8,335 nt of DNA from an uncultured Novosphingobium sp. Its GTDB lineage: Bacteria; Pseudomonadota; Alphaproteobacteria; Sphingomonadales; Sphingomonadaceae. Under the pieces are notes generated by a model. That model searched no databases and was not told where the DNA came from. It saw only the letters and a list, made by a program, of their open reading frames with translations. The stretch is from positions 1-8,335 of the forward strand of contig CALMBN010000030.1 of NCBI GenBank assembly GCA_937860195.1, given 5' to 3'. The position numbers were made by a program, and so were the translations under genes. Each line of letters starts with the position of its first letter. Position 1 is the first letter of the stretch. Positions 1 to 5,901 of the stretch are shown in pieces.

Positions 1-786
1 GCCTGCAATACGGGCCTGGGCCTGGCCCTGGTCGCGGCGCAACTGGGCCTGCGCCTGATCATCGTCGTGCCCGACAAGATGGCGCAGGAAAAGATCTTTC
101 ATCTCAAGGCGCTCGGCGCCGAAGTTATCCTGACCCGCTCGGACGTCGGCAAGGGCCATCCGGAGTACTATCAGGACATGGCCGAGCGCATCGGCCGCGA
201 GACCGGCGCGTTCTATGTGAACCAGTTCGCCAACCCGGCCAACCCGCTGGCCCACGAGACCACCACCGGCCCGGAAATCTGGGAGCAGATGGAGGGCCGG
301 ATCGATGGGTTTACCTGCGCCGCCGGAACCGGCGGGACGATCGCCGGGGTCGGGCTGGGCCTCAAAGCGTTCGACCAGACCGTTCAGATTGCGCTGACCG
401 ATCCGCACGGCGCGGCGCTCTACAATTACTATGCCAATGGCGAATTGAAAGCTGAGGGGACGTCCGTTGCCGAGGGGATCGGGCAGGGCCGGATCACCGC
501 CAACCTCGAAGGCGCGCCAATCGACACCCAGTTCCGTATTTCTGACGAAGAAGGCCTGGTATGGGTCGAACGACTGCTCGCTGAAGAAGGGCTATGCCTG
601 GGGCTATCGTCCGGGATCAACGTTGCGGGGGCCATCGCTTTAGGCCGGAAATTAGTGGCGGAGGGCCGCGAAAACCCGCGTGTCGCGACGATTCTGTGTG
701 ACACCGGATTCCGCTACCTCTCCAGCCTCTACAACGCTGAATGGCTCAAATCCAAGGGTTTGCCAGTCTTCCCTTGGCTCGCCTGA
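1..786 (+). CDS. PLP-dependent cysteine synthase / cystathionine beta-synthase family protein, 5' truncated
   Basis: The reading frame is open from the first base, so the start and the N-terminal third, including the catalytic lysine expected in this fold type II family, lie left of the window. Visible landmarks are the end of the substrate-binding loop (ACNTG, normally SGNTG or AGNTG) at bases 1-15, the glycine loop that holds the PLP phosphate (GTGGT, 325-339), the SSGIN segment whose serine usually contacts the PLP ring nitrogen (607-621), and the C-terminal CDTGFRYLS motif. The family makes cysteine from O-acetylserine and sulfide, or cystathionine from homocysteine and serine; the exact substrate cannot be told here. 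From about base 300 on, the protein resembles sphingomonad CysK. The part before it (PDKMAQEKIFHLKALGAEV) resembles the CBS-like subfamily, so the gene may be a mosaic. It ends 20 bases before the next gene, with no clear terminator between. Confidence 0.88.
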   Translation, partial: ACNTGLGLALVAAQLGLRLIIVVPDKMAQEKIFHLKALGAEVILTRSDVGKGHPEYYQDMAERIGRETGAFYVNQFANPANPLAHETTTGPEIWEQMEGRIDGFTCAAGTGGTIAGVGLGLKAFDQTVQIALTDPHGAALYNYYANGELKAEGTSVAEGIGQGRITANLEGAPIDTQFRISDEEGLVWVERLLAEEGLCLGLSSGINVAGAIALGRKLVAEGRENPRVATILCDTGFRYLSSLYNAEWLKSKGLPVFPWLA

Positions 787-806
787 TCGGCTACACTATC
801 TCCCAG

Positions 807-1142
807 ATGGCAAGTCAACCGCCACGCAGGGTCATACCTCCACTATCCGGTCCGCAGCATTTCGTGCCGCCTTCGGCGCGCGAGCTGCGCGGGCAAGCAG
901 TGCAACGCGTACAATCCGGGCTTTTCGGCCTGGCTGCTGTGATGCTGGTGGTCGGTCTCGCCAATATCATCAACGATCGGGCCCGGATGACCGAAGGGTT
1001 CGGGCCAAAGCCGACGGCGCAATCCACCGCCAGCGATTCGACCGCCAATACCGATCCTCTGGCAGACATCGGCGTAGTCCCGTCGGCATTGCCGAGTGAA
1101 GTGCCAGTCAATACCACTTCACCGGCGAATGCCCCGCGCTAA
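807..1142 (+). CDS. small single-pass membrane protein of unknown function
   Basis: This 111-residue protein has a proline-rich basic N-terminus (about residues 1-20), one hydrophobic segment at about 37-56 (GLFGLAAVMLVVGLANII) and a Ser/Thr/Ala/Pro-rich low-complexity tail. By the positive-inside rule the basic N-terminus is probably cytoplasmic and the tail periplasmic. I chose the ATG at 807, 20 bases after the upstream stop codon; an in-frame ATG at 741 would add 22 residues but overlap the cysteine synthase gene by 46 bases. No good Shine-Dalgarno sequence is visible before either. It overlaps the next gene by 14 bases, so the two are probably co-transcribed and may act together. I recall similar short proteins in the same place in sphingomonads, but no function is known to me. 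Confidence 0.7.
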   Translation: MASQPPRRVIPPLSGPQHFVPPSARELRGQAVQRVQSGLFGLAAVMLVVGLANIINDRARMTEGFGPKPTAQSTASDSTANTDPLADIGVVPSALPSEVPVNTTSPANAPR

Positions 1143-1887
1143 ACTGCGGCCTGCGCGGGTCTTGCTCGCGCTGGTCCTGCTGACGATTTTGGGGATCGGC
1201 TGGTGGAGCTCCACCCGCCAGGTCATCAATGACAAACCGATCGGGCTGTTTACCACATTGCCAATCATGTGGTCCGACAACCCCGACTTGACCGCAGCCC
1301 TTGATGCCAATGTGCCGCAGCACTGGGCGCGGGCTGAACTGGCCAGGCACGGCAAGATCGAGCCGATTGATGTGCTGAGCGATGTTTCGCTGGGCCGGGT
1401 CCGGCGGCTGGTGATTGCCCAGCCGAGGGTGCTCGCGCCACTAGAGAATGTCGCGCTGGATGCCTGGGTGCAGGGCGGGGGGCAACTGTTGTTGCTGGCC
1501 GATCCGGCCTTGACCGAAGACTCCGCCTATTCGCTCAGCGATCCGCGCCGTCCGCAGGCAGTGGTACTGCTTTCGCCAATTCTGGCTCGGTGGGGGCTGG
1601 AACTGCGGATCGCCGATGGGCAGGAGTTGGGCGAGGCCAGCCGTGATGTGATGGGCTTGGCGGTGCCGGTCAATCTGCCGGGGCATTTTGTCATTCTGGG
1701 GCAAAACGGTTCGATCGGCCAAGCCAGGTGCAAGCTTTGGGCAGACGGCCTCGCGGTGTTTTGCCAGGTGGGGCAGGGGCGCGTGATCGCGTTGGCCGAT
1801 GCGGCAGTGCTGGATCGTGACGATCCGGCCCGCGCCCGCGCCAAGGCCTTTGGCGGGCTGCTCGACGCGGCCTTTGCTGTGCGCTGA
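1129..1887 (+). CDS. membrane-anchored protein, DUF4350/GldG-like, function unknown
   Basis: With the ATG at 1129 the product has 252 residues; a GTG at 1096 in the same frame would add 11. One hydrophobic helix at about residues 10-27, following a basic start (MPRAKLRPAR), looks like a signal anchor, so most of the protein should be periplasmic. The body contains an alternating hydrophobic core with DAWVQGGGQLLLLADP near residues 109-124. This resembles the flavodoxin-like or GATase-like fold of DUF4350 and of the auxiliary subunits of GldG-type ABC systems, in which the glycine stretch precedes a beta strand. No ABC ATPase or permease gene is nearby. It overlaps the small membrane protein gene by 14 bases and is followed by the 345-base dcw control region, so it is probably the last gene of its own transcript. 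The family assignment is from memory and is moderate; no enzymatic residues are evident. Confidence 0.7.
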   Translation: MPRAKLRPARVLLALVLLTILGIGWWSSTRQVINDKPIGLFTTLPIMWSDNPDLTAALDANVPQHWARAELARHGKIEPIDVLSDVSLGRVRRLVIAQPRVLAPLENVALDAWVQGGGQLLLLADPALTEDSAYSLSDPRRPQAVVLLSPILARWGLELRIADGQELGEASRDVMGLAVPVNLPGHFVILGQNGSIGQARCKLWADGLAVFCQVGQGRVIALADAAVLDRDDPARARAKAFGGLLDAAFAVR

Positions 1888-1898
1888 GCAGACTCCAG

Positions 1899-1918
1899 TG
1901 CGGGAAATTGCGGGAAAG
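1899..1918 (+). promoter_or_regulatory. mraZ box: tandem TGCGGGAAAT/TGCGGGAAAG pair, candidate MraZ boxes
   Basis: Two copies of TGCGGGAAA lie exactly head to tail with a 10-base period. E. coli MraZ is known to bind TGGGN direct repeats separated by 5 nt, also a 10-base period, upstream of its own gene. The core differs by one base (CGGGA for TGGGA), and MraZ is encoded directly downstream. Autoregulation is an inference from this match in spacing and position. Confidence 0.5.
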
Positions 1919-1951
1919 TTAGCCAAGAGTCTCAAGCGCATTCCATAAGTA

Positions 1952-1978
1952 CTTGATTTTCGTATAGAACAAATCAAG
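1952..1978. repeat. 8-bp inverted repeat in the dcw promoter region
   Basis: CTTGATTT at 1952-1959 and AAATCAAG at 1971-1978 are perfect inverted copies separated by 11 bases. The arm spacing is close to two helical turns, which would suit a dimeric regulator. The left arm contains the -35-like hexamer TTGATT (1953-1958), with AAGAAT 17 bases further on (1976-1981), so the repeat could be an operator over a weak promoter. It has no T-run after it and is unlikely to be a terminator. Confidence 0.4.
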
Positions 1979-2006
1979 AATACAACGCTTTTCGTGCACC
2001 ACGAGC

Positions 2007-2042
2007 TCGAATCAAATAGCCTAAAATCATATAGTTAATGTG
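2007..2042 (+). promoter_or_regulatory. candidate dcw promoter with GANTC in the -35 position
   Basis: TATAGT (2030-2035) matches the sigma70 -10 consensus at five of six positions. The -35 slot with 17-base spacing reads TCGAAT, a poor match, but it overlaps a GAATC site (2009-2013). In alphaproteobacteria, GcrA activates promoters that have CcrM-methylated GANTC near poorly matched -35/-10 elements, so this arrangement would fit such a promoter. The predicted transcription start is near 2042, giving a leader of about 190 bases. The call rests on hexamer matches and context only. Confidence 0.35.
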
Positions 2043-2062
2043 TTATCCCGTGATTTCCCGCA
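2043..2062 (-). promoter_or_regulatory. mraZ box: second tandem GGGA-type pair, inverted, candidate MraZ boxes
   Basis: Read on the minus strand, this is TGCGGGAAAT followed directly by CACGGGATAA, again with a 10-base period. The first copy is identical to the copy at 1899-1908. It lies just downstream of a good -10-like hexamer (TATAGT, 2030-2035), so a protein bound here would sit on the predicted transcription start, which suits repression. The function is inferred. Confidence 0.45.
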
Positions 2063-2155
2063 AAAAAACCTTCCATCCCCAGAAAAGCAGGGTTATTGGA
2101 CTGCTTCATCGACATCGAAATCCATTGCCGAGTCCCTTTTGAGAGGGGCGGGCTG

Positions 2156-2214
2156 GCCGCGAGGGCGCGCGGCTGGGGTGGAGATCATTTGGCGGAGTCC
2201 GGGGTTGTTCCCGG
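2156..2214 (+). other. two GC hairpins in the mraZ leader
   Basis: GCCGCG (2156-2161) can pair with CGCGGC (2168-2173) across a 6-base loop, and CCGGG (2199-2203) with CCCGG (2210-2214) across another 6-base loop. The second ends 18 bases before the GTG start of mraZ, so it could affect ribosome access or transcript stability. Neither is followed by a T-run, so they are not intrinsic terminators. Short GC hairpins are common in GC-rich DNA, and their meaning here is uncertain. Confidence 0.3.
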
Positions 2215-2232
2215 TTTGAGGCGGGGCGAAGC

Positions 2233-2736
2233 GTGGAGGCTGTTAAGCCAGTTACATTCAGTGGTCAGGGCTTTTCGCTGCTTGGCGAAAAGGGCCGCTT
2301 TGTGCTGCCGCCAGACTTCCGCAAAGCGGTCCGCGACTCTGGCCAAGGCGAACGGATCCTGTGTCTGGCCAAGCATCCGCGCTGGAAATGCCTGACCGGG
2401 TTCGGACTCAGCCGGGTCGACGAATTCGAAAGCGAGCTCGACCGCGAAGAGGACGTTGCGCTTGAGCGGGGCCTTGATTTCGACCGCGAGGAACGCGCCC
2501 AGCAACTTTATGGATTTGCCAAAGTGCCGTTCGATGACAGCGGCCGTTTCATTCTGCCTGATCGCTATTTTCGCCTCGGCGGACTAAGCGACGCGGCTTT
2601 CTTTCAGGGCGGCGGCAAGCAGTTCACGATCTGGAATCCGGCTGAGCTCGCCCAGTTGGGCTCGGGCTGGGAAGATGCGCAAGAGGCCTGCCTCGATCTT
2701 GCCGCGCAGGCTGCAACCGCAAAGGGACGCAAATGA
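2233..2736 (+). CDS. mraZ: transcriptional regulator MraZ
   Basis: MraZ is a DNA-binding protein with two AbrB-like swapped-hairpin halves; in E. coli it represses its own dcw cluster. The product has 167 residues, slightly longer than the usual ~150. The second half carries an intact DxxxR motif (DDSGR, residues 101-105, in [10 protein letters not shown]). In the first half the matching site reads GEKGR (18-22): the arginine is kept but the aspartate is glycine. The start is a GTG at 2233. No ATG lies in frame in the 60 bases upstream, and a purine-rich GAGGCGGGG precedes it at 2218-2226. The C-terminus ends in a basic AKGRK. It is the first gene of the dcw operon, and its TGA overlaps the rsmH ATG by 4 bases. 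Candidate binding repeats lie upstream at 1899-1918 and 2043-2062. Confidence 0.95.
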   Translation: MEAVKPVTFSGQGFSLLGEKGRFVLPPDFRKAVRDSGQGERILCLAKHPRWKCLTGFGLSRVDEFESELDREEDVALERGLDFDREERAQQLYGFAKVPFDDSGRFILPDRYFRLGGLSDAAFFQGGGKQFTIWNPAELAQLGSGWEDAQEACLDLAAQAATAKGRK

Positions 2737-3683
2737 GCCCCGCGCCCCATATCCCGGTCCTGCTCGATGAGGTGATCGCTGCGCTCGCGCCCGCCCCTGG
2801 TGCGGTTATTGTCGATGCCACCTTTGGCGCTGGAGGGTATAGCCGCCGACTGCTCGATGCCGGAGCTCTGGTTCACGCCTTTGATCGCGATCCCGACGCG
2901 ATCCGTGGTGGGTGCGATTGGAGCGAAGCCAGAGAATACCCACCCCGGCTGGTACTCCACCCGCGCCGCTTCTCCGAAATGGTCGCCGCCTTGACCGAAG
3001 CCGGGATCGCCCGGATCGATGGGCTGGTGATGGACATCGGGGTCTCCTCGATGCAGCTCGATCAAGCGGAACGCGGATTTGCATTCTCCAGCGACGGCCC
3101 GCTCGACATGCGAATGGGGCAAGCGGGTGAAAGCGCCGCCGAATTCCTAAACACCGCCGCCGAAGGCACAATCGCCGACGTGCTTTATGAATACGGCGAG
3201 GAGCGCCAATCGCGCCGGGTTGCCCGCGCGATTGTCGCGGCCCGCCCGCTCGAAACCACGGGTCAGTTGGCGCATGTGGTGCGCAAAGCGCTTGGTCACC
3301 GGCCTGGCGCGCCAAAAGACCCAGCGACCCGCAGTTTTCAGGCAATCCGGATCCACGTAAATGCCGAGTTGGAAGAGTTGATTTCCGGGCTCGCCGCCGC
3401 CGAAGTGCTGCTCGCCCCCGGGGGGCGGCTCGCCGTGGTCAGTTTCCACTCCCTGGAAGACCGGATCGTAAAGCAATTCCTGCGCGATGCCAGCGGCGCG
3501 CTCGCCAATGCCTCGCGCCACATGCCTGCCAGGGCCCCGGCTTTTGCCCCGACTTTTACTGCTGCCGGGAAAGCTGTTCGGCCGACCGGGGCTGAACTGG
3601 TCCGCAATCCCCGCTCCCGTTCCGCCACCTTGCGCGCTGCGGTCCGCACCACCGCTCCGGCTCGCGAGAGGAGGGCGGCATGA
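2733..3683 (+). CDS. rsmH: 16S rRNA (cytosine(1402)-N4)-methyltransferase RsmH (MraW)
   Basis: RsmH uses SAM to methylate N4 of C1402 in the P site of 16S rRNA, acting on the 30S subunit. The 316-residue length is normal for the family. The N-terminal HIPVLLDEV (6-14), the SAM-binding loop [10 protein letters not shown] (28-37), FDRDP (50-54), [11 protein letters not shown] (100-110) and [15 protein letters not shown] (114-128) are all family signatures. [16 protein letters not shown] (201-216) and [15 protein letters not shown] (235-249) mark the C-terminal catalytic region. The tail is basic ([10 protein letters not shown]). The ATG overlaps the mraZ stop as ATGA and has AAGGGA (2722-2727) as ribosome binding site. 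It also overlaps ftsL by 4 bases. All key motifs are intact, so the gene should be functional. Confidence 0.98.
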   Translation: MSPAPHIPVLLDEVIAALAPAPGAVIVDATFGAGGYSRRLLDAGALVHAFDRDPDAIRGGCDWSEAREYPPRLVLHPRRFSEMVAALTEAGIARIDGLVMDIGVSSMQLDQAERGFAFSSDGPLDMRMGQAGESAAEFLNTAAEGTIADVLYEYGEERQSRRVARAIVAARPLETTGQLAHVVRKALGHRPGAPKDPATRSFQAIRIHVNAELEELISGLAAAEVLLAPGGRLAVVSFHSLEDRIVKQFLRDASGALANASRHMPARAPAFAPTFTAAGKAVRPTGAELVRNPRSRSATLRAAVRTTAPARERRAA

Positions 3684-4177
3684 ACCTGACGCGCGACAGG
3701 TTGCGTTCAATCCGCTGGGCTGGATTGCTCGTTTTCTGCTTCGTGCTGACCGTGGTTCTGACGTTCAAGGTCAATGCGGTTAAAAGCCAGGTTCGCTTGG
3801 CCGAACGGCAGATTCTGGCAGTCAAGCAGGATAAGCTGCTGCTCGAAACCGAGTTCGAAACCCGCGCCAACCAGCAGCAATTACGCAGTCTCAATGCGGT
3901 TGAGTTCGGCTATCAGGCCCCCGCCGCCGGGCAGTATCTGGAAGGCGAGCGTCAACTTGCTGCATTGGGCAAGCCGCGCGCCGCAGATGCACCCAGTCCG
4001 ATCCGGTTTGCCCATGCCGAAGATCCGCGCGGCAATACCACCGAGATGCTCAATCCCCTGACTGGCAAGGCGATGGCAGCCGAGCCACCCAAGGGCGGCA
4101 AACGCAAGCCGACCACCGCCGCTACGCTCGGCGATCGACTTGGAACGGTCGAGCAAGCGGCGGCGCTGCAGGAATGA
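3680..4177 (+). CDS. ftsL: cell division protein FtsL-like
   Basis: The 165-residue protein has a short basic cytoplasmic N-terminus (residues 1-12), one membrane helix at about 13-29 ([17 protein letters not shown]), and a stretch at about 31-70 rich in charged and Gln residues with heptad-like spacing ([20 protein letters not shown]), which is likely a coiled coil. This is the FtsL plan: a bitopic divisome protein that joins FtsB and FtsQ and activates FtsW-FtsI. Identification relies on topology and position, since FtsL sequences diverge widely. It sits between rsmH and ftsI, as usual. The ~90-residue tail after the coil is rich in Pro, Ala and Lys and makes the protein longer than E. coli FtsL (121 residues). 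A strong AGGAGGG (3669-3675) lies 4 bases before the ATG, the best ribosome binding site of the operon. It overlaps its neighbours by 4 bases on both sides. Confidence 0.88.
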   Translation: MNLTRDRLRSIRWAGLLVFCFVLTVVLTFKVNAVKSQVRLAERQILAVKQDKLLLETEFETRANQQQLRSLNAVEFGYQAPAAGQYLEGERQLAALGKPRAADAPSPIRFAHAEDPRGNTTEMLNPLTGKAMAAEPPKGGKRKPTTAATLGDRLGTVEQAAALQE

Positions 4178-5901
4178 CCGCAATCGCCGTCTCGACTGCA
4201 ATCTCATCCGGCCGCGGCGCGCTGGTCAACGTTCGCGCGCGCAGCTTGCTGGTGGCCAAATGGCGCGTGCTGTGGGTGGTCGCTGGCTTTGGCCTCGTCG
4301 CATCCGCAGCGCTGACCCGGATTGCATTCCTCGGCCTGTTTGAGCCGGCTCCGGCCCAACAACAATTCGGCACCGCGCTCTTGCCCGAACGGGGTGATAT
4401 CGTGGACCGTCACGGCGTGCCGCTGGCTCGCGCCTTTCCGGCCTATTCGCTGTGGTACAATCCCGCAGCATTGGGTGGGGACGGCCCACCGCTGGTCCGG
4501 ACCCCGCGTGAAGTGGCCGAAAGCCTGGTGCGGATTTTTCCGGATCTGGAAGTGAACGCGCTGGCTGCGCGACTGGCGGAAGGCAGGCCCGGTTATCTGC
4601 GCCGCCGGATCCTGCCCGAGGACGCTAACCGGATCCACAATCTGGGCGAACCTGCGCTGGAATTCCCGCGTGAGACCGAGCGGTTCTATCCGCAGGGGTC
4701 AATGGGCGCGCACGTGCTCGGCTTTGTCGGGGCTGATGGGCAAGGCCATGTCGGGATGGAGCAGGTCTTCAATGACCGGCTGACCGATCCTGCGCAGCGC
4801 GGCACGCCCGCAGCATTGTCGATCGACACGCGCGTCCAAGGCGCGCTTGAAGACGAACTGATGCGCGGGATGACCGAATCCAACGCCAAGGGCGCTGCCG
4901 GAATCGTGCTCGATGTCGAAACCGGCGAAGTCGTGGCGCTAGCCTCGCTGCCCTCGTTCAATCCCAACCTGATCGACCGTGCCGGGGAAGGCTTCATCTT
5001 CAACCGGGTGACCAACCAGGTTTACGAGCTTGGCTCGACCTTCAAGCCAATCACGATCGCAGCGGCGATTGACGCCGGGGTGGTAACTGACCTGGGGCAC
5101 CGTTTTCAATCGAACCGGGCGCTGAAGATTGGCGGATTTGAGATCAAGGATAGCCACGCACTGGGTGCTTCGCTCAATGTTCCAGAAGCCCTGATCCACT
5201 CCTCCAACATCGTCACTGCCCAGATCGGCGACCAACTTGGCGGAGTGCGATTGAACCAGACCATGCGGGCACTGGGGATGGACCAGCGGGCGCGGATCGA
5301 GCTGCCCGCGCGCGGCTTTCCGCTTTGGCCCAAGGGTGAATGGTCGCGGATCACCACCATGACGGTATCATACGGTCATGGCATTGCAGTGACTCCGTTG
5401 CATCTGGCCCAGGCCTATGCCGCGCTGGTCAACGGCGGGGTCTGGCGACCGGCAACGCTGGTCAAGGTCGAACCCGGCCAAATCGTTCCCGGCCAGCGCG
5501 TGTTCAAGGCCAGCACCAGCGCGCGGATGCGGCAATTGCTGCGAATGATCGTCGAACTTGGCACCGGGCGAAATGCCAATGCCGTGGGCTACCGGGTCGG
5601 CGGAAAGACCGGATCGGCCGAAAAGCCGGGGGTTGGCGGGTACCGCGAAAGTTCCCTGGTCGCGACATTTGCCGCGGCTTTTCCGATGGATCGCCCGCGA
5701 TACGTAGTGATCATCATGCTCGACGAGCCGCAGGGAACCGCCGCAACCTCTGGCCAGCGAACCGCGGCTTTCAACGCTGCACCGGTCGTGGGTCGGCTGG
5801 TTCCGCGGATTGGCCCGCTACTTGGGATCATGCCCGACGCAACCCGTGACGTGGACATCAGCGACCTTGCGCCATTGGTGGGCAAAAAGGGCAAGGAATG
5901 A
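4174..5901 (+). CDS. ftsI: peptidoglycan D,D-transpeptidase FtsI (penicillin-binding protein 3)
   Basis: FtsI is the septum-specific class B penicillin-binding protein that cross-links stem peptides in the periplasm, working with FtsW. The 575-residue product has an N-terminal cytoplasmic stretch and one membrane helix at about 31-56. A PBP dimerisation domain follows (ERGDIVDRHGVPLA and RRILPEDANRI are typical), then the transpeptidase domain. The three penicillin-binding motifs are complete: SxxK as STFK with nucleophile Ser288 and Lys291, SxN as SSN at 343-345, and KTG at 478-480. There is no PASTA domain. The start overlaps the ftsL stop as ATGA. AGGA directly abuts the ATG (4170-4173) with no spacer, so translation probably depends on ribosomes arriving from ftsL. 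It ends with a 4-base overlap with murE. Everything needed for activity is present. Confidence 0.97.
   Translation: MTAIAVSTAISSGRGALVNVRARSLLVAKWRVLWVVAGFGLVASAALTRIAFLGLFEPAPAQQQFGTALLPERGDIVDRHGVPLARAFPAYSLWYNPAALGGDGPPLVRTPREVAESLVRIFPDLEVNALAARLAEGRPGYLRRRILPEDANRIHNLGEPALEFPRETERFYPQGSMGAHVLGFVGADGQGHVGMEQVFNDRLTDPAQRGTPAALSIDTRVQGALEDELMRGMTESNAKGAAGIVLDVETGEVVALASLPSFNPNLIDRAGEGFIFNRVTNQVYELGSTFKPITIAAAIDAGVVTDLGHRFQSNRALKIGGFEIKDSHALGASLNVPEALIHSSNIVTAQIGDQLGGVRLNQTMRALGMDQRARIELPARGFPLWPKGEWSRITTMTVSYGHGIAVTPLHLAQAYAALVNGGVWRPATLVKVEPGQIVPGQRVFKASTSARMRQLLRMIVELGTGRNANAVGYRVGGKTGSAEKPGVGGYRESSLVATFAAAFPMDRPRYVVIIMLDEPQGTAATSGQRTAAFNAAPVVGRLVPRIGPLLGIMPDATRDVDISDLAPLVGKKGKE

Larger units (their letters stand above)
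1888..2232 (+). promoter_or_regulatory. dcw cluster control region (no gene)
   Basis: This 345-base gap between two same-strand genes has no credible coding region. The part at about 1915-2100 is distinctly AT-rich compared with the surrounding genes, as expected for promoter DNA. The part from 2135 to 2232 is GC-rich and probably a transcribed leader. It holds candidate MraZ boxes, an inverted repeat, candidate sigma70-type promoters, five GANTC sites and two hairpins, listed separately. No intrinsic terminator for the upstream transcript is visible near 1888. Confidence 0.7.

Noticed and set aside
1441..1977. 178-codon open frame on the minus strand running into the dcw control region
   Set aside because: It is mostly antisense to the DUF4350-like gene. 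The part in the control region has no start signal, and the product has no recognisable features.
2031..2050. Possible CtrA site (TTAA-N7-TTAA)
   Set aside because: Only one TTAA half-site (2035-2038) is present; the second at the required spacing is missing.
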